This document shows positions 22,420-30,080 of a stretch of 36,292 nucleotides of DNA, in pieces (positions within the stretch are counted from its first letter, which is position 1; the number at the start of each line of letters is the position of its first letter). Origin of the DNA: Actinomycetes bacterium (GTDB lineage Bacteria; Actinomycetota; Acidimicrobiia; Acidimicrobiales; Ilumatobacteraceae); assembly GCA_025359865.1 (NCBI GenBank), contig JANYDH010000089.1, positions 1 through 36,292 of the forward strand. The letters run 5' to 3'. The notes beneath the pieces were generated by a model. The model was given only the letters and a program-made list of their open reading frames with translations. It did not search any database and had not been told where the DNA came from. The position numbers and the translations under genes were made by a program.

Positions 22420-24708
22420 GTGATGATGACGAACGTACTGAGGCGGGCCCCGAGGCTCTTCAGCGGTGAGGCGATCATCACGGAGTTGCGCGCCGGAAAT
22501 GACCGTGTATTTCGAGTGGCGCTCGTGCTGCGATGCGTGATCGTCGTGTTGTTGGGCGCGGCCATGCTGGTGCTCTCTCGCGATCGCGGCGTGCTCGTGA
22601 TCACTAGCGCAGTGCTGTTGCTCCTCGGGTCGCCTGTCACCTGGTTGATGTCGAAACGCTACGGGATGATCCCGCCCTGGGTCATGCTCGGTGACGTCGT
22701 CGTCCTCGGCATCTACGCTGCAATCGAGCCCGAGGTGCGGCCCCTTTCCATGTTCGTTGCCCTGGCCATCATCTCATATGCGTCGATCACCTTGCATCGG
22801 ACGGCAGCACTCACCATCACGGTCGTCGCCAGCGTCTCGATGATGGCAGCAGCGGCATTTCGCCACGACGGTTCGTGGGTTTCATCGGTCATCTCATTCC
22901 CGTTCGCGGCCTTCGCCATCGCGTTGCCAGCTACGTTGATTGCACACTCGTTGTCGCAGGCCCGGTCCTCGGGTAGCAACCAGATCGCTGAGCTCGACGG
23001 CATTCTGGATCGCCTGACAAACCCGCTGACCATCCTCGAGTTACTGGATCTCGACGACCCGCTTTCGCTCACCTACATCTACACCAACCCGGCGTCCAAT
23101 GAGCACTACGAATTCGACACGCGTGTCGGGCTCACGCTTGCGGAAGTCACCCCCGCGGCGTTCGACACGATCGAGCATCGTGGTATCGGCTACAAGCTGT
23201 CCGAGGCCGCCCGCAACGGTACTGCCTTTTCCGTCTCCGATGCCCACCTCACCGATCCAGACGGATCCAAACGGGTCGTGTGCCTGCACATCACACCGTT
23301 GCCCGGTCACAAGATCGCGATCATGACCGAGGACATGACGGGCCTCTATGCGGCGCAGGCTGAACTCGAACGGCAGGTGTACGTCGACGAACTCACCGGC
23401 TTGATCCGTAGAGTCCGCCTCCGCGATGCGCTGATCGACGCGCCAGTCGGGTCGTTGGTCGCCGTTCTCGATCTCGACCAGTTCAAAGAGATCAACGATG
23501 CATTCGGACACGAGTTGGGCGATGAACTGCTCGTCGAAGTCGCCAAGTTACTGGTCGAAACATCGCAGAACTGCATGGTGGCCCGCTTCGGAGGCGACGA
23601 GTTCGGCTTTCTGCTGACACCGGGAGACACCACGGCCGAGCAGTTGGGCGGCCGAATCTGCGATGCGCTTAGCCGCCCGGTCGTCCTGCCGAGTGGGCTC
23701 ACGCTGCAAACATCGGGCAGCGTTGGTATCACCGTGAAGGCTCGTCCCCAGACATCGGCCGACGAACTCCTCCGCCAAGCCGACGTGGCGATGTACCGGG
23801 CCAAGCGCGCCCACAGCGGATATGAGGTCTACGCAGTCGCCGACGACACGTCGGCACCGCACCGGATGATGCTGCTCGGCGAGGTCCGCCGCGCGATTCG
23901 CAACACCGAGCTCGTGCTCTACTACCAGCCGATCGTGGATTGTTCCAGCGGTGCGATCGTGCGCCTGGAAGGTCTGTTGAGGTGGGATCACCCGACGCTT
24001 GGTCTGCTACCCCCGGCTGAATTCGTCGAGCTCACCGAACTGAGCAACCTCAACACCGATGTCGTGTTGCACGTGTTGGAAATCGCCATCACCGACCTCG
24101 AGCGGTGGATGCTCGCCGGGCACCCGATGCCGATCTCGATCAACGTTGCCGGGACCACGCTGCATGACGCTCGCCTCATGGATTCCATCATCGGACGGAT
24201 CGAACGAGCACAGCTTCCGGTGCATCTGCTCGGCATCGAACTCGCTGAACGACAACTGCTGCTCGGAAGCGGTCACAGCGTCAGCTCACTCCAGCGTCTT
24301 ACTGCCGCAGGGGTGTGGCTGTCGATCGACGACTTCGGCACCGGCACCTCATCGCTCTCCTCGTTGCGCCACATCCCGGCACATGAACTGAAGATCGACA
24401 AGTCGTTCGTCGACGATCTACGCACCGGCGACTCGGCTCTCATCGGCACGATCGTGGCGATGGCCCACCAACTCGGACTCGAAGTAGTCGCGGAGGGCGT
24501 CGAGGACGAAGTGACGTGGCGGTGGCTACGGGCTCACGGCGCCGACAACGCTCAGGGTTACTACTTCGCCCGTCCGGCACCCGTTGCCGAGATCGAGGTG
24601 CTGCTCGCCGCCAAGGCCCCACTGGAGGGCAACGGGCCGACTGCAACGGGCAGGATGCGGCCCCACGGCGCGAACCCACTACAGTCCGTCGCCAACGCAT
24701 CGACCTGA
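22420..24708 (+). CDS. Membrane GGDEF-EAL cyclic-di-GMP protein
   Basis: A 762-residue protein with about five or six transmembrane helices (residues 33-178), a PAS-like segment (190-315), a GGDEF domain (320-475) and an EAL domain (485-735). The synthase signature is intact (FGGDEF, GGDEF at 391-395). There is no RxxD inhibitory site at the usual place before it. The phosphodiesterase signature reads EGL at 518-520 instead of EAL, but the other metal and catalytic positions look conserved: NVAG, IELAERQ, DDFGTG at 638-643, LKIDKSFV and AEGVED. Both activities are therefore possible. Start ATG 22420; the next two codons are also ATG. The sensed signal is unknown. Confidence 0.9.
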   Translation: MMMTNVLRRAPRLFSGEAIITELRAGNDRVFRVALVLRCVIVVLLGAAMLVLSRDRGVLVITSAVLLLLGSPVTWLMSKRYGMIPPWVMLGDVVVLGIYAAIEPEVRPLSMFVALAIISYASITLHRTAALTITVVASVSMMAAAAFRHDGSWVSSVISFPFAAFAIALPATLIAHSLSQARSSGSNQIAELDGILDRLTNPLTILELLDLDDPLSLTYIYTNPASNEHYEFDTRVGLTLAEVTPAAFDTIEHRGIGYKLSEAARNGTAFSVSDAHLTDPDGSKRVVCLHITPLPGHKIAIMTEDMTGLYAAQAELERQVYVDELTGLIRRVRLRDALIDAPVGSLVAVLDLDQFKEINDAFGHELGDELLVEVAKLLVETSQNCMVARFGGDEFGFLLTPGDTTAEQLGGRICDALSRPVVLPSGLTLQTSGSVGITVKARPQTSADELLRQADVAMYRAKRAHSGYEVYAVADDTSAPHRMMLLGEVRRAIRNTELVLYYQPIVDCSSGAIVRLEGLLRWDHPTLGLLPPAEFVELTELSNLNTDVVLHVLEIAITDLERWMLAGHPMPISINVAGTTLHDARLMDSIIGRIERAQLPVHLLGIELAERQLLLGSGHSVSSLQRLTAAGVWLSIDDFGTGTSSLSSLRHIPAHELKIDKSFVDDLRTGDSALIGTIVAMAHQLGLEVVAEGVEDEVTWRWLRAHGADNAQGYYFARPAPVAEIEVLLAAKAPLEGNGPTATGRMRPHGANPLQSVANAST

Positions 24709-24743
24709 CCGAAAAACCGGTCGGCACCACTTTGGGGGACACC

Positions 24744-25400
24744 GTGGCTGATCCGCACAAACCAAGGGCACCATTCGCACCGTGGGACCGGCGTGAACTA
24801 CCGGGCCTGTTCGACGTCGAGGAATCGGCCCGCCGCATCGGTAACTACAAGTGGGCCGAAATGAAGCTGTTCGAAGCGTTGGGCGGGTGGGTCGCAACAG
24901 TGCCCGAGCTCGACGTCAAGATGCGGCTCGGCACGCACTGTTACAAGCACGCATGGCACTCGGAACTATGGCACAAGCGCCTTCCGGAGCTGCGCGAAAT
25001 GAACCCGGAGCGACTCACCCAGCCAGCGAACGAGGCAATGGTTCGATTCGTCGAAGCGCTCACCGAGCCGGAGGCCCCTGAGCTCACCATCGAGAAGCTC
25101 GTCGGCGTGTATCGCGTGTTCATCCCGCATTTCATCTCGGCGTACACGTTTCACAAGAACAACACCAGCCAGATCACCGATGCGCCGACGATCCGGTCGC
25201 TGAACTTCATCCTCCAGGACGAGTTTGATGATTGGCGCGACGGCGAGATGTTGATCCAGTCGCTCATCGAAACAGCCGATGAAGTCGACCGAGCCGCAGC
25301 GCATCAGGCCACGTTGGAAAAATTGATGTTGGAAGCCGGAGGCATTGCTGGGCACGGCTCGATCGGTGGGGCGACCTCCCCTTCCGTAACCGCATACTGA
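24744..25400 (+). CDS. Ferritin-like protein with divergent metal site
   Basis: A 218-residue helical protein from GTG 24744 behind GGGGGA. Two Glu-bearing helices are visible (NYKWAEMKLFEALGGW), then THCYKHAWHSELWHKRL, HFISAYTFHKN and ILQDEFDDWRDGEML. The layout resembles a four-helix ferritin-like bundle. The usual ExxH pairs are only partly kept; the last helix has DEFDDW where a Glu and His would be expected, so a full diiron centre is doubtful. It is the first of three co-directional genes, 12 bases before the second ferritin-like gene. Function unknown; redox or RNA/lipid hydroxylation would be guesses. Confidence 0.65.
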   Translation: MADPHKPRAPFAPWDRRELPGLFDVEESARRIGNYKWAEMKLFEALGGWVATVPELDVKMRLGTHCYKHAWHSELWHKRLPELREMNPERLTQPANEAMVRFVEALTEPEAPELTIEKLVGVYRVFIPHFISAYTFHKNNTSQITDAPTIRSLNFILQDEFDDWRDGEMLIQSLIETADEVDRAAAHQATLEKLMLEAGGIAGHGSIGGATSPSVTAY

Positions 25401-25412
25401 GGAGGCACCATC

Positions 25413-26258
25413 ATGAGAACGTTCTTCCCGGTCGAAGATCTGGCCCGTGACGACCGGTTCAACCAGATCACCATGCGCGACCGCATGGGTGATGCGCGGT
25501 CCGTGCTCACCAGCGGTGAGGCCGCCGGCAAACGCAACAACAACCGACTGACACCGTCGCGTAAAGACGCAAGTGACGCCGCGCGTGGGCTGATGCACGG
25601 CATCTTCGTCGGTGAGATCCAAGCCCTCGAGGGTGCCGGCCGCACCTGTTTCGACTTCGAGACTGGCACCGAGGCACCGTTCGCGTTGAAACTCGACATG
25701 GCACGACAGGCATGGGACGAGGCACGCCACGTCGAGATCAGCATCATGCTCAGCAATTGGATGGGCACCGAGATCGGTCAATACGCGGAGAACACGGTGC
25801 TGTTCGAGGCCGCATGCTCCAGCGATCCGGTACTGCGACTCGCCGGAGTCAACCGGGCGCTCGAGGGCCTCGCGATCGACGTGTTCACGACCATGAAAGA
25901 GTTCGGCGATCTGGCGGGCGACCCGTATCTCGAGTTCTGCGAGGACTGGATGCTGGCCGACGAAGTCACCCACGTCAAGATGGGCAGCGACTGGTTGCGA
26001 CGCCTCACCGAGCACGATCCGGAGCGCCGCAAGAAGGCCCTCGAGTTCCAGGGTGTCGTTGACAAGCTGTTCAGCTACGGCGGCACGCGTAGCGACAGCG
26101 AAGAATCCCCCATTGGATTGGCGCGACGGTTTCGCGAGCTGGCCGGGTTCTCCGACGTCGAGGTCGAAGACATCGCAGCCGTCAGCCGTGAGGCACTCGA
26201 CGAGCGCAAGGCTGCGGTGGCCCGGATGCAGGCTGCGGCAACATTGGCCGGCGCATGA
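25413..26258 (+). CDS. Ferritin-like diiron protein (DUF455/MiaE-like)
   Basis: A 281-residue protein with an intact set of carboxylate-bridged diiron ligands: Glu in FVGEIQALEGAGR, ExxH in AWDEARHVEISIM, Glu in NRALEGLAIDVF, and ExxH in LADEVTHVKMGSDWL. This is the ferritin-like oxidase/hydroxylase arrangement; DUF455 and the tRNA hydroxylase MiaE are the nearest types I recognise. Start ATG 25413 with a strong GAGGAGG site. The C-terminal helix (EALDERKAAVARMQAAATL) may mediate pairing. It overlaps the next gene by ATGA. Next to a degenerate ferritin-like protein, it suggests an active/inactive pair. Confidence 0.75.
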   Translation: MRTFFPVEDLARDDRFNQITMRDRMGDARSVLTSGEAAGKRNNNRLTPSRKDASDAARGLMHGIFVGEIQALEGAGRTCFDFETGTEAPFALKLDMARQAWDEARHVEISIMLSNWMGTEIGQYAENTVLFEAACSSDPVLRLAGVNRALEGLAIDVFTTMKEFGDLAGDPYLEFCEDWMLADEVTHVKMGSDWLRRLTEHDPERRKKALEFQGVVDKLFSYGGTRSDSEESPIGLARRFRELAGFSDVEVEDIAAVSREALDERKAAVARMQAAATLAGA

Positions 26259-26797
26259 CCGGCAACGTCACCGTTACTCCTCAGACGTTTCACTTCGTGT
26301 CGTTCGACGCGGCGTTGATCCAACGCGTCACCGAGAGTCTCGTGTCAGCACTCGGGCTCGGCGAACACCCGGTCGTGATCGAAGTCGACGAGACGACTCC
26401 ACTCGCGAGGGTCTCGGTCGACATCGGCGAGACCATCACCATCCGGGTCGAAAGTGGCGCATTGGAAGACACCCGCAAACCACGGATGCAGAGCGAACAG
26501 GCCACGGCCACCACCATCGGTCGTGTGTTGCTGCGCGCCCGCGACCGACTCGTCGGCGGATTCGGCGAGGCACCTGCAGATGTCGATCTTTCGCTCGCGC
26601 AGATCGCAGCGTGGGAGGTGTACTGCGTCGGCCGGCTCGAACGGCTGGGCATCAAGGTCAATCAACAACGCTGGCGTTACAACTTCCGTAACCGCCACGG
26701 GTTCTCCGATGACGCCGACGCATCGTTCGATCGCCTGTGGGCCAGCGACAGCCTTACCTGGGGCGAGTTTTCGGCACTCGGTGCGGCCGCCCCCTGA
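26255..26797 (+). CDS. Unrecognised protein co-encoded with ferritin-like proteins
   Basis: A 180-residue protein whose ATG overlaps the preceding stop (26255-26258). The N-terminal half is predicted beta/alpha (TFHFVSFDAALIQRVTESLV, then VVIEVDETTPLARVSVDIG, TITIRVESG). The second half is helical (TTIGRVLLRARDRLVGGFG, then LAQIAAWEVYCVGRLERLG). It ends with an aromatic and acidic stretch (WRYNFRNRHGFSDD, WGEFSALG). No signal peptide, membrane helix or known motif is seen. Tight coupling to the diiron gene suggests a partner or substrate-recognition protein. I do not recognise the family. Confidence 0.6.
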   Translation: MTGNVTVTPQTFHFVSFDAALIQRVTESLVSALGLGEHPVVIEVDETTPLARVSVDIGETITIRVESGALEDTRKPRMQSEQATATTIGRVLLRARDRLVGGFGEAPADVDLSLAQIAAWEVYCVGRLERLGIKVNQQRWRYNFRNRHGFSDDADASFDRLWASDSLTWGEFSALGAAAP

Positions 26798-26874
26798 CCC
26801 TGACCCAGACCCAGACTGGCGCCGGCCAACCCACCGGCCAACCCACCGCCCACCGGTTAGGCCACCAGGTCAGA

Positions 26875-26919
26875 GTCGCGTCGACTTGTCGTTGCCTGCG
26901 ACCGGAAAGTCGACGCGAC
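26875..26919. terminator. R2 hairpin between convergent genes, likely bidirectional terminator
   Basis: Perfect 13-bp arms GTCGCGTCGACTT (26875-26887) and AAGTCGACGCGAC (26907-26919) with a 19-base loop. It sits seven bases before the stop of the minus-strand Fic gene and 78 bases after the plus-strand stop at 26797. It is related to the tandem units at 10432-10558. There is no U-tract, as is usual for GC-rich actinobacteria. Just upstream are short tandem tracts (CCTGAC/CCAGAC at about 26793-26815 and CCGGCCAACCCA at about 26823-26846). Confidence 0.6.
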
Positions 26920-26925
26920 GCGATG

Positions 26926-28017
26926 TCAAGCGAGCATGTCTCGTGCTCGCGGTGACACCACCAGGCCGAGAGGGTCCGGTCGGATGGCAGTGCGACGTGA
27001 CGGTGGTCGCGACGACCAGTGCACCAACCCCTCACTAATCGCCGACTCGATGGTCAGCCCCACGTCGACGTCGCAGAGCACCGGGGACAGTTCGTCAGGA
27101 GTCGCTACTCGCAACAACGCGACGCCCACAACGAGCTCGGCGATCGGTGTCGAACTGCCGTGGTCGACGAATCGTTCGAACAGTATCGAAAGCGTCCGCA
27201 GGCGACGTCGGGAGAGCCCAGCGCCAACCACCGATGCCTGCGTAGCAAAGGTCATGAACGGCAACGCATCGATGCGCGCCGGATCCCATCGCGAGGAACT
27301 CCAACCGGAACCGATGGCCTCGATCAGGGCAGACTGGCTGAGCGACCATTGCTCCATGACGCCAGCGTCCAGTCCGACCACTCGGTCCTCTGCCTGCGTA
27401 GCAAGGAACAGTGCCCGAGCAACGCGGCCGTTGCCATCCAAGAACGGGTGAATCGTCATGACCATGAATGCGAGCCAAGCGGCTCGCACAATCGGCGGAG
27501 CCACAGCGTCACCCACGACGCCTACGGCAAGGTCGAGTAGCCGCTCGCAGTCGGCGGCCCGCGGAAATGGTGCCGGGCCTGAGCGACCATGCAGGCGCAT
27601 GTCGGTGTGCCGGACCAACCCTGCACCGTGGTCGACTCCGGAGGGCATCGACATCTCAAAAAAGCTGTGCAGCACATACGGCGAGGGCTGATGCAACACT
27701 GCAGCACCACGACGTTGCCGAACACCGTCGACTCGACCGGCGACGTACCGCAGGGCCGCCTCGGCCCCGATTATCCGCGCTTCACCGGCAGAGGTGAGGA
27801 AGGCCCGCGGCGCCGGCAACAGCAATTGATCCTGAACGCCCGGGCGAACGGGCTGCACCTGGCCGAGGGATTCGACAAGCAGTCGGTGCTGGAGCAACCG
27901 GTACAGCCGGACCGACTCATGTGCCGAAGATTCCAGATCGCCACCCAAGGCCAGGTGCGCGTCTCGGTGCTCGTCGAGCAGACGCGCGTCGAGCGCTGGA
28001 AGAGCCGGGACGATCAC
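26926..28017 (-). CDS. Fic-domain protein (second module)
   Basis: A 363-residue Fic protein. The catalytic loop HPFLDGNGRVAR is at residues 190-201 and matches HxFx(D/E)GNGRxxR, so nucleotidyl transfer (usually AMP onto a target hydroxyl) is expected. Upstream are MPSGVDHGAG and RAAWLAFMVMTIH. A C-terminal winged-helix-like segment (IAELVVGVALLRVATPDEL, then ESAISEGLVHW) follows. No exact (S/T)xxxE(G/N) autoinhibitory motif is seen; the nearest is TSAGEA at 75-80. Its ATG overlaps the stop of the VOC gene before it (28014-28017). It aligns without gaps at the catalytic loop with the Fic protein of the first module. Target unknown. Confidence 0.85.
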   Translation of the reverse strand: MIVPALPALDARLLDEHRDAHLALGGDLESSAHESVRLYRLLQHRLLVESLGQVQPVRPGVQDQLLLPAPRAFLTSAGEARIIGAEAALRYVAGRVDGVRQRRGAAVLHQPSPYVLHSFFEMSMPSGVDHGAGLVRHTDMRLHGRSGPAPFPRAADCERLLDLAVGVVGDAVAPPIVRAAWLAFMVMTIHPFLDGNGRVARALFLATQAEDRVVGLDAGVMEQWSLSQSALIEAIGSGWSSSRWDPARIDALPFMTFATQASVVGAGLSRRRLRTLSILFERFVDHGSSTPIAELVVGVALLRVATPDELSPVLCDVDVGLTIESAISEGLVHWSSRPPSRRTAIRPDPLGLVVSPRARDMLA

Positions 28018-28541
28018 AGTTCGCCGGAGCTTCCACCATCACCAGCGTGAGCCGCGGCCAGCACGATGCCGACACGCCAGCCGATGGCGCCCTCGATGGC
28101 CTCGGGGGGTAGCACGACTTCGCCCCGTCGGCCGGTCGCCACGATCAACCCGGCCTCCATTGCCCGCAGACAGCGGACCGCTGTGTCGGCTGCGCAGGAC
28201 GTGGCCAGTTCGATCGAGGCAAGACGGGGAGTCCGGTCCGGCAGTACGACCGGTTCGCCGCTGTCAGCGGCGGCAAGCAGCGTGACGGTCATCGTGCCGA
28301 CGTCGATGATCGCCTGTTCGCCGGCGATCAATCCGGCCGGGCCCCGGGCGAGCAGGCCGCAACCGAGCACGTCGCAGAACAGCGCAACGGCAGCATCGAG
28401 GTCGGCGATGAGCAACTCGATCGACGCGATCCCCGGAAACTCTGGCGCCGGCGGCGGCACGCCGAGCATCACCGTCTCATCGTTCACCGTCTCATCGTTC
28501 ATCGTTCGCCGGTCATCCTCTGTCGACCAAACCATGTTCAT
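28014..28541 (-). CDS. VOC-fold small protein paired with Fic (second module)
   Basis: Up to 175 residues from ATG 28541. The fold proper starts at about residue 35 (ASIELLIADLDAAVALFCDVLG) and ends LPPEAIEGAIGWRVGIVLAA. It looks like a vicinal oxygen chelate protein, but the first-strand metal His is Glu (SIEL) and other ligands are unclear, so it may bind rather than catalyse. The longer start overlaps the upstream Fic gene by 29 bases; ATG 28502 lies after that stop and is an alternative. The N-terminus has two NDETV repeats (15-bp units, 28470-28499). It is coupled to its Fic gene by ATGA. Confidence 0.7.
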   Translation of the reverse strand: MNMVWSTEDDRRTMNDETVNDETVMLGVPPPAPEFPGIASIELLIADLDAAVALFCDVLGCGLLARGPAGLIAGEQAIIDVGTMTVTLLAAADSGEPVVLPDRTPRLASIELATSCAADTAVRCLRAMEAGLIVATGRRGEVVLPPEAIEGAIGWRVGIVLAAAHAGDGGSSGEL

Positions 28542-29589
28542 CGGGCACCAGCCGCGTGCGCATGGATGGTGGTCGCAGAACCCATTCGAGCCGGCCAGAG
28601 CTGATCAGGCCTTCGAGCACACCGTCGAGATCGTCGGCGTCGACCGAGAGCGGGGCGAGCTGAGAGCGGGCCGCAACTCGGTACAACTGCACCGCGACCA
28701 CGATCGTGGCTTGTCGTATGTCGACACCTCTCGCCTCGGAAACAGCGGCCACACGTTCGGCCATGTTCGCGAGTCGAGCCCGACACAGATGTGCCCCATA
28801 CGTCGACGTCTTGGTGCCGAACTCGACAAAAGCAGCTGCGTTCATGTCCTCGCCGCGATACCGCTCGACCCGTTGACCGGCCTGAAGCGCACCGATGTAG
28901 CCAGTTCGGTCGACGGCCCATTGCTCGAGCGCTCCCCAGTCCATTCCGAGCCTGAGGCCGTCGGCCGCGACCGCCATGTACAGCGCGCGAGATGTTCGCC
29001 CATTGCCGTCGGCGAACGGATGGATTGAGAGCATCGCGAACGTCAGGTAAGCCGCTCGCACACACGCCGGTGCAGGCGCGTTCATCGCCAGATCCATCGC
29101 TCCTTCCACGAGCGCCGGGCATTCGCGCCCCGGAGGATGCATGAACATGTTCTCCTCCGGTGTCCAGTCGAAAGGGTAGGCCCGCAACATGCCGGGGTTC
29201 ATGTCGATTCCCGACGGCGCGGGGCCTTCCAGCAACGCATGAAACACGTACGGCGTCGCCGACGAGATCACCAACTCGATGGCACCAATTCGCTTCATCT
29301 CGGCTCGGCCGTCGAGGTGCCGGAACACAGCGTTGGCGCCCTCCATCCGGAGTTCGTGGGTCTCGGTCAGGAACGACCGTGGAGCGGGAGTGAGCACCTG
29401 CTGGTCGATCCGCGAATTCACTGGCTGTACGTACGCGATCGACTCCACGATGAGCCGACGTTGCAGCATGACGAACAATCGGCCGACGACGGGTGGAGCG
29501 TGTTCCAACGCCTCGGCGAATGCGTCGTGCGCCTGCTCGTGCTCGACTACAAGTCCAGCATCGAGCGGCGGGAGGTGGGGTGCGATCAT
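28513..29589 (-). CDS. Fic-domain protein (first module)
   Basis: A 358-residue Fic protein from ATG 29589, which overlaps the stop of the upstream VOC gene (29586-29589). The frame extends further upstream, but that stretch is Arg-rich and out of character. The catalytic loop HPFADGNGRTSR is at residues 190-201, the same register as in the second-module Fic. Other shared segments are RRLIVES with VQPVNS, LTPAPRSFLTE, TPYVFHALLEG, APSGIDMNPGMLRA and RAAYLTFAMLSIH. The C-terminus has a winged-helix-like part (QATIVVAVQLYRVAARSQL, LEGLISSGRLEWV). It lacks an exact inhibitory (S/T)xxxE(G/N) motif; T75-E79 is the nearest. Expected AMP transferase; target unknown. Confidence 0.86.
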   Translation of the reverse strand: MIAPHLPPLDAGLVVEHEQAHDAFAEALEHAPPVVGRLFVMLQRRLIVESIAYVQPVNSRIDQQVLTPAPRSFLTETHELRMEGANAVFRHLDGRAEMKRIGAIELVISSATPYVFHALLEGPAPSGIDMNPGMLRAYPFDWTPEENMFMHPPGRECPALVEGAMDLAMNAPAPACVRAAYLTFAMLSIHPFADGNGRTSRALYMAVAADGLRLGMDWGALEQWAVDRTGYIGALQAGQRVERYRGEDMNAAAFVEFGTKTSTYGAHLCRARLANMAERVAAVSEARGVDIRQATIVVAVQLYRVAARSQLAPLSVDADDLDGVLEGLISSGRLEWVLRPPSMRTRLVPDEHGLVDRG

Positions 29590-30023
29590 CCCTCGTCGAG
29601 CCCAGAGCCGGTTGCCGGCGGCTCGGCACCCAAGCCGGTGACGACGATCGCGATCCGCTCCCCGAGCGCCCCTTGGATGGCTTCTGGCGGAATGTGGAAG
29701 CGACCCGCGGCGCTCACGACGGGCAACCCGTGTTCGGCCGAACGAAGCATTGCCCGGTCTAGAGCTGTGGGGTCGGCACCGAAGATGACTTGACTCAACC
29801 GAGGTCGCCGCAATGCCAGCAGTGTCCCCTCGCCCGATGCTGCCGGAGCAAGCAGGCTGATGATGATGTTGCCGGCGTCGATGGTGGCCGTCTCGCCAGG
29901 GATCAATGCGGCCGGTCCCCGGGCAAGTAGATCGCATCCGAGCACATCGGTGAACAGTTCGATCGCCCGGTCGAGATCGGCCACGACGAGCTCGATCCCA
30001 ATAGCGACAAGTGGGGTCTCCAT
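29586..30023 (-). CDS. VOC-fold small protein paired with Fic (first module)
   Basis: A 145-residue protein from ATG 30023: IGIELVVADLDRAIELFTDV, LGCDLLARGPAALIPGE, ATIDAGNIIISLLAP, then IPPEAIQGALGERIAIVV. It is a clear paralogue of the second-module VOC protein (LGCxLLARGPAxLIxGE, PPEAIxGAxG). The first-strand metal position is again Glu (GIEL), and the usual His/Glu quartet is not evident. It begins the four-gene VOC-Fic-VOC-Fic run and is divergent from the surface-protein gene at 30081. The short 57-base gap must hold both promoters. Confidence 0.75.
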   Translation of the reverse strand: METPLVAIGIELVVADLDRAIELFTDVLGCDLLARGPAALIPGETATIDAGNIIISLLAPAASGEGTLLALRRPRLSQVIFGADPTALDRAMLRSAEHGLPVVSAAGRFHIPPEAIQGALGERIAIVVTGLGAEPPATGSGLDEG

Positions 30024-30080
30024 GAATGGGTTACTATCACATCACCGAGACGCCCACCGTGGGCCTACAGGGAGGACACC

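Noticed and set aside
28538-29629. Second long minus-strand frame over the first Fic gene
   Set aside because: Arg-rich out-of-frame shadow; the Fic frame contains the catalytic motif.
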